NCBI GenBank assembly: GCA_015233135.1
Contig: JADFYH010000015.1
Location: 1 to 61,982 of the forward strand
From: Deltaproteobacteria bacterium
GTDB taxonomy: Bacteria; UBA10199; JADFYH01
Length of the DNA: 61,982 nt
Direction of reading: 5' to 3'
Shown here: piece after piece, positions 61,301-61,982 of the stretch
Layout of the letters: each line of letters begins with the position of its first letter
Numbering within the stretch: position 1 is the first letter of the stretch
Notes under the pieces: model-generated
What the model was told of the DNA's origin: nothing
Database searches by the model: none
What the model saw: only the letters and a program-made list of their open reading frames with translations
Position numbers and translations under genes: made by a program

Positions 61301-61742
61301 GTTGAAGGGCATCCAGTAGGGGCGCCCCTCTGTGGTCGCCCGCAATGGGATCTTCAATTGACGGGCGGGCACTGAGGCCCGCCCCTACATAATGTTCAGC
61401 CAGGTGTTGCAACACCGTTTGCACTCTCGCCTGAAGCTCTCGCGAGCCTTCCTGGGGATATCTCAGCGCATAGCGTTCCATCAAGACGGGAGCAAGGACA
61501 GAGGTTACTTCTCCCAGCCGCCTTTCCTTGAGCAAATTCAATTCCAGACTTTGGGCATCGCTGCGTGAAATTTCTCTTCCCCGAATCATTTCTTCTAATC
61601 GAATGCGTAGATGTGCAGGATCCAGCCGGCGCAGGGCCTCTCCCTGGGGATCCGAAGGATTCGTATTGGCCGAAACCCTTGGGGTGGCTTCTGTGTGCAA
61701 GTCTGTGTGGAGGCTTGTTGCCAGGTTGACATGTTGAACCAT
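52359..61742 (-). CDS. Giant FHA - MoxR - MoxR - HExxH - VWA protein
   Basis: One uninterrupted 3,127-codon gene. Visible order: helical N-terminal region (1-640) with a glycine-rich hydrophobic stretch near 320-400; repeat-derived inserts near 119-143, 657-690 and 782-803; two hydrophobic helices (about 886-908 and 923-943); FHA-like domain 1 (GREGDNH at 1350, SSNGT at 1387); FHA-like domain 2 (SIGRHFACD, SSNGT at 1530); MoxR AAA+ 1 (GPPGTAKT, Lys1843; AVLDEPDTA); AAA+ 2 (GEAGEGKS, Lys2169; SVLLLDEFLLA); HEWAH at 2488-2492 with Glu2517; acidic and collagen-like linker (about 2650-2860); VWA with D-V-S-G-S at Asp2949. AAGGGG precedes the ATG. It resembles fused MoxR/VWA systems and, in layout, eukaryotic midasin. 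Function is unknown. Confidence 0.85.
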   Translation of the reverse strand: MVQHVNLATSLHTDLHTEATPRVSANTNPSDPQGEALRRLDPAHLRIRLEEMIRGREISRSDAQSLELNLLKERRLGEVTSVLAPVLMERYALRYPQEGSRELQARVQTVLQHLAEHYVGAGLSARPSIEDPIAGDHRGAPLLDALQQISHDAVVADLLHSQDETSQALVAYLNSVSDLSLSSSAVEARGISFCQKMIEENRGFVSDLETITSEGVMRLVEGHADRVAFDRSVQRLRLDLFSTLHNLRDFGTRAWQTRGERAGVISVNTIQGILEGLPRESSHRAEIQHLLQNDLRSAAGALEFRQTLRSALPFLATTRFEAISPLIGVGAAIAGSIATLIATRMGLGSLGVAVCSGGVNGLFQVVVQMGHEFYLGRSQSPREVIAEFGEAFVTGAMCGVVAVKMEGLTGRVARSAVLGEVSETGVRELRRGLIRLLGNQFHFWSDILTECGMGSIEIVKHLLGVNESNNLTAQWWWQIGNNATGELAADPQGEFGRHFTTRIETRVTQLQLQTLQEEFGEVLQHLSEFSSQQLEENQALSNEDAVAMGDPVSLLSSESTGSLAIARDDKINWQLDQNIFLPWLLQFHHSGGTLEQLQQHISENTRLEITQALEQLQIERTSPEAAAIGTHLLIQAIVNSNTEKRVSVSAIANYLASSVIPAQAGIFTGISLDTGATNSIHEDSGIRQNDKTNDRGYSPFLLNLVSRYEHEEQHTYLSEAKRRLRIIDRALAKVHAPVELATQRLRYLLETENISRRNLSRAVQKRVRRELAEHPTQEVSFPNTPSPLAGEENARAFSGEGSTLAPLHEATPPAAPLYSPTPLPSSTPANFSLPSENAENDNAAPWGQGAQQARATATGGRTRSADCRRTRIAENFSSSKKESLLPGSAAVLPIAVTMGLATLLGSQMARCCHTQAVQHMGQGFWWALGAAFSAIIGIVAAAPKASELASETEDDSAVSTPIEVPLLQVGMALSENLIRQMNVFPNTVKEDYEEAGKGERLDPIHFGFNHIGWWLEMIKRDSIELGTRAVVWGGELLFGRFQKTKEERLKVKRALERMVEKEEVQTKVTLPSPALWWKPVLDRILLATTDLDALGKEAVLLVLRQVHDPEIVTDFLAQLKEKNFEFGFAIESDLTDPEVSVAEAPAPDSLAAIAESLKADALAQKYKDVNNTIEPLFLRFAAQEDLKEAIAGIHHLKKIVEALPLDGNLPSELSGIEAVGRLRRLPPESHVLKAGQRYQLAQNFKIELDYSMGQMISLEIPEGQDQIKVFYPVYDENSGSLTRVEKVLEPSPTPISFTASVDFTLVNNIKNKKGPFVLVRNSSNPNLYTLTNLECYCGPVSVIPRQVISFGREGDNHILTPQDDRVSRKHFRLTLRPDGTLDIVDRDSSNGTYFKNKGAPDSDYSRLPANRSQVIPPGATLSFGRQYLEDRRKNYSAAAEIVASEEEGQENIWILRNVEKMEAPKEEANPFIISPAQRFELTPEKVFSIGRHFACDISIADAMVSGEHLTLQIDKDGLLNIEDDHSSNGTQLYLAHNGTTEQIRRKTKIKIPYFKPVFNPTHKRANCIRIGHSTIQDIRLDIHAAAELVQDAADLQSWYIQNKAIAKSSGTTSDSVSSKLIGIPSGAKELVANKPYFMNIESAALSMNESNNEAEISFKMDAQGNLEITRLKNPINGGRNVMVMNGRILGGDSFNVIQITRSANLAGTQPPVDFTGTQTLAKGDGLIINGNNYLTNQITHTGPDYQMAFLKDPNRANCWMIRSVKKDPALSNPQAFKAPKNYYKELPRRPLHSIPKEYRGLIPQMPKVVLFARFLGMLDEIASLINLNKAVAIRLFGPPGTAKTTLPEIIASAMGVPLLRVPFSKRTDSDELVGVWGMKKVGAVLAPVFIPGPLTVAMEHGFHAVLDEPDTAKPGTLAALNNIIQHSDYFWTYDEKGELVRKPVHPAFRVYATENGTGQLGRHDHGPDFLRRFVSMYVGPWTFEETLEVVEKLFACHNKGKRRWSQDLSQRLVVFHEHMIKAAQGAPPITPLGSGVEQKVEFTPRSILRLSQRLAASPQITPAVLNRALRAEYILPLADKADRDRVWEVIKTTFKDYATAMHWHAEAIGPQNIPQPTLEEIYKNYLPGRALAAKSFVWTRQALNVVDEILWNHSLGVDVMLLGEAGEGKSTIPEQLAKLLGYEFIDHTLSANSDETELVGGLRKNPLTGEYNFSPGKVHRAVTRPSVLLLDEFLLADPPKVEGIFNPLLDSDKALYLKNPYARIERDKKSLIVMSSNPPFGKYAGRNQQSGAAMSRVAVMYLMDDFGMSTGDRAEIVKHMMNQPAPLAGAGIAYQERVSTTAAPAVDEEATTNPVGPAVFKNITAQDPGPEAQAVTLNIHPDFQTQQFQLPARLVVVQQQGQWVYAERDARGALVPISAATRKKLERVIRYLTERTQREIMLATGKAFKINFNLGEENFANPQSKEITIGLSDLLTRPLKAALGIGKHEWAHLVIDGVVPRWHRNAIDGFLFNAAGERRMNNFVRRMGEKLMAKSEFEEQMTAFEGTSQPKAYTDEYYHKMGRYLPHEQFCYALAYYAYHGNIPLWVTDPDVYEALEKACPLLKPAFEAFPQEINAQERQDCLDEFCRHLESAYPIFEQLLPKGMNYVQNLIQQMLNEGKTPQEIVEQLLEHLEEMLEQMAQQQQGQGQRQGEGQESEAEGDSETNPRVSEEAKEIAQQVLENRAEKMAEEFEPHSPALKRMNNEEVAKARAAQQEQDSDEAEEGDAAGDAAEGQAKPGAAKPGKPGRPGKPGKAGPAALDKQNKGARGEAEREKDRAAHADKQAEVAEADEAEAAEEAAPPPDIVMSPQDLEALKNAMQQVEAAATQDLGLFEKHRPKDTETSNALAELHRLIPPDNPSERDGPVARGPQMDVKAAAQDEMRAVPTGRVFQNNAEPGQYEAQIILVSDVSGSMAPALNQALAGSATLIFFCETLGIDYGEIVFANGAEWTKPLGAPTGSYQEKNKVLNKKQEAFHAMGGGTDIRKAIDKALEAMKGNNSGTKMIIVISDGDDGSDHHRSMEQIQADAKATGVQIMMLAMGAYVTEQSLDRNFKGMNRKIIKQDGSDIVSSIIALIKKAQEERLRNR
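59338..59395. repeat. REP-like palindrome inside the giant gene
   Basis: CCCCTCTCCC...CCTCTCCCGCAAGGGGCGAGGG lies in frame and encodes T-P-S-P-L-A-G-E-E-N-A-R-A-F-S-G-E-G on the minus strand, near residues 782-803. It belongs to the CCCTCTCC family found in der and lnt. Confidence 0.75.
59672..59772. repeat. VIPAQAGI-type inverted repeat inside the giant gene
   Basis: Inverted arms GTCGTTCTGGCGAATGCCAG and its diverged complement (ending CCTGCGCCGGGATGAC) enclose about 60 bases. The minus-strand translation contains S-V-I-P-A-Q-A-G-I and S-G-I-R-Q-N-D, the familiar readout of a widespread intergenic repeat. It is in frame near residues 657-690. Confidence 0.85.
61316..61388. repeat. GTAGGGGCG-bounded hairpin repeat inside the giant gene
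   Basis: The 9-base ends GTAGGGGCG (61316-61324) and CGCCCCTAC (61380-61388) are perfect inverted repeats. Inside are two hairpins, including GGGCGGGC-actgag-GCCCGCCC. It resembles a common bacterial intergenic repeat and is read in frame as residues about 119-143. Confidence 0.75.
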
Positions 61743-61813
61743 AAAAAACCCCTTAAGATTTTAATTTTCCGCAGAGCCGCACCATACCCCCGCGTGTGCA
61801 GCTGTCTTAAGGG

Positions 61814-61840
61814 TTATCGGCATTAGGGATATAATGTTGC
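61814..61840 (-). promoter_or_regulatory. Promoter-like motif GCAAC-N15-CCGATAA (site 4)
   Basis: On the minus strand GCAAC (61836-61840) precedes CCGATAA (61814-61820) by exactly 15 bases, 72 bases before the giant gene start. It shares core and spacing with sites 1-3 but lacks the extra TTA and T around GCAAC. Confidence 0.68.
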
Positions 61841-61855
61841 GGAATATTTTAAAAA

Positions 61856-61982
61856 AGGATGCATTTAATTACTGGGGGTAAAAAAGAGCAAAAAGTAAGG
61901 AAAGTTTAATTTTGCTTAGAGATAAAAAGAAGGCGAGGATTTCTTGGTTTGAAAAGGACAAGAAAGGAGCCTCGCCTATGAT
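61856..61982. repeat. Right terminal inverted repeat of the window
   Basis: An exact reverse complement of bases 1-127. On the plus strand it ends with AAAGGAG (61964-61970), an 8-base spacer and ATG at 61978-61980, the apparent start of a gene cut off by the window edge. The same truncated start faces outward at the left end, as expected if two inverted copies of one element bound the segment. Confidence 0.9.

Noticed and set aside
52359-61742. Giant gene as a misassembled fusion
   Set aside because: The frame is open throughout, domain boundaries are not at repeat junctions, and codon character is uniform. The in-frame repeats in the N-terminal third are the only risky joins.
1-61982. Inverted termini as telomere-like ends of a linear replicon
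   Set aside because: No replication or terminal-protein genes, and the content is chromosomal housekeeping. The repeat continues into a cut-off gene start and its length suits an assembly k-mer.

Overview
The window looks like a chromosomal segment from a Gram-negative, moderate-G+C bacterium of the former deltaproteobacterial / Bdellovibrionota-like radiation. The grounds are lipoproteins plus apolipoprotein N-acyltransferase, an MlaE permease, an OmpA-family protein, a TIGR02147-type regulator (a family typical of Bdellovibrio and Fibrobacter relatives), surface proteins built from CGDG-type Cys repeats, and MYXO-CTERM-like C-termini. The lineage assignment is inference. No phage, plasmid replication or CRISPR genes were seen.

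Layout. 1-3.4 kb: two related lipoproteins around a TIGR02147 regulator, then a DUF2059 protein. 3.4-5.2 kb: Phd/VapC toxin-antitoxin pair divergent from a cysteine desulfurase. 5.2-12.6 kb: tryptophan operon trpE-G-[mntA-hepT]-D-C-F-[repeat]-B-A, with a toxin-antitoxin pair and a palindromic repeat inside it. 12.6-14.8 kb: ECF sigma factor, zinc-finger anti-sigma factor and a lytic transglycosylase. 15-19.8 kb: yjbQ, pgpH, ybeY, lnt. 19.7-21.1 kb: MazEF and YefM/RelE pairs. 21.1-25.5 kb: prfB with a programmed frameshift, a secreted FG-GAP-like protein, tRNA(CAU) and der. 25.5-33.9 kb: unusual accessory region with an EF-hand/proline-rich protein, an OmpA-like protein with polyQ, a protein of unknown function and a secreted beta-helix/CGDG/FN3 protein. 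33.8-38.4 kb: leuB-[two retropepsin-like genes]-leuC-[four-helix-bundle element]-leuD. 38.4-43.4 kb: HigBA, an rRNA methyltransferase, an ICMT-like methyltransferase, an MBL hydrolase, alr and mlaE. 43.9-48.6 kb: nitric oxide reductase cluster norC-B-Q-D. 48.6-50.2 kb: radical SAM and FMN-binding proteins. 50.4-52.4 kb: secreted beta-helix protein. 52.4-61.7 kb: one 3,127-codon gene whose product joins FHA domains, two MoxR-type AAA+ ATPase modules, a HExxH metallopeptidase-like motif, an acidic and glycine/proline-rich linker, and a C-terminal VWA (MIDAS) domain.

The best candidate for an undescribed system is this giant protein and its apparent regulon. Four genes scattered over the window (the lipoprotein at 230, the divergent pair at 29.4/29.5 kb, and the giant gene) carry the same promoter-like motif, GCAAC-N15-YCGATAA, 47-72 bases before their start codons. 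In three of the four the match extends to TTAGCAACT-N14-YCGATAAG. The motif resembles the sigma-28 extended -10 (CCGATAA) or an ECF-type promoter (AAC in the -35).

The second theme is invasion by small repeats. Palindromic elements of at least three families sit in frame inside coding sequences (lnt, der, and three times in the giant gene). Others supply the stop codons of trpF, the FG-GAP-like gene and leuC, and some are nested inside one another between mlaE and norC and at 27.1 kb. Five toxin-antitoxin pairs occur in or beside housekeeping operons. Both window ends carry the same 127-base sequence in inverted orientation, ending in a ribosome-binding site and start codon. This most likely marks two copies of a longer repeat (for example an insertion sequence) at which assembly stopped.
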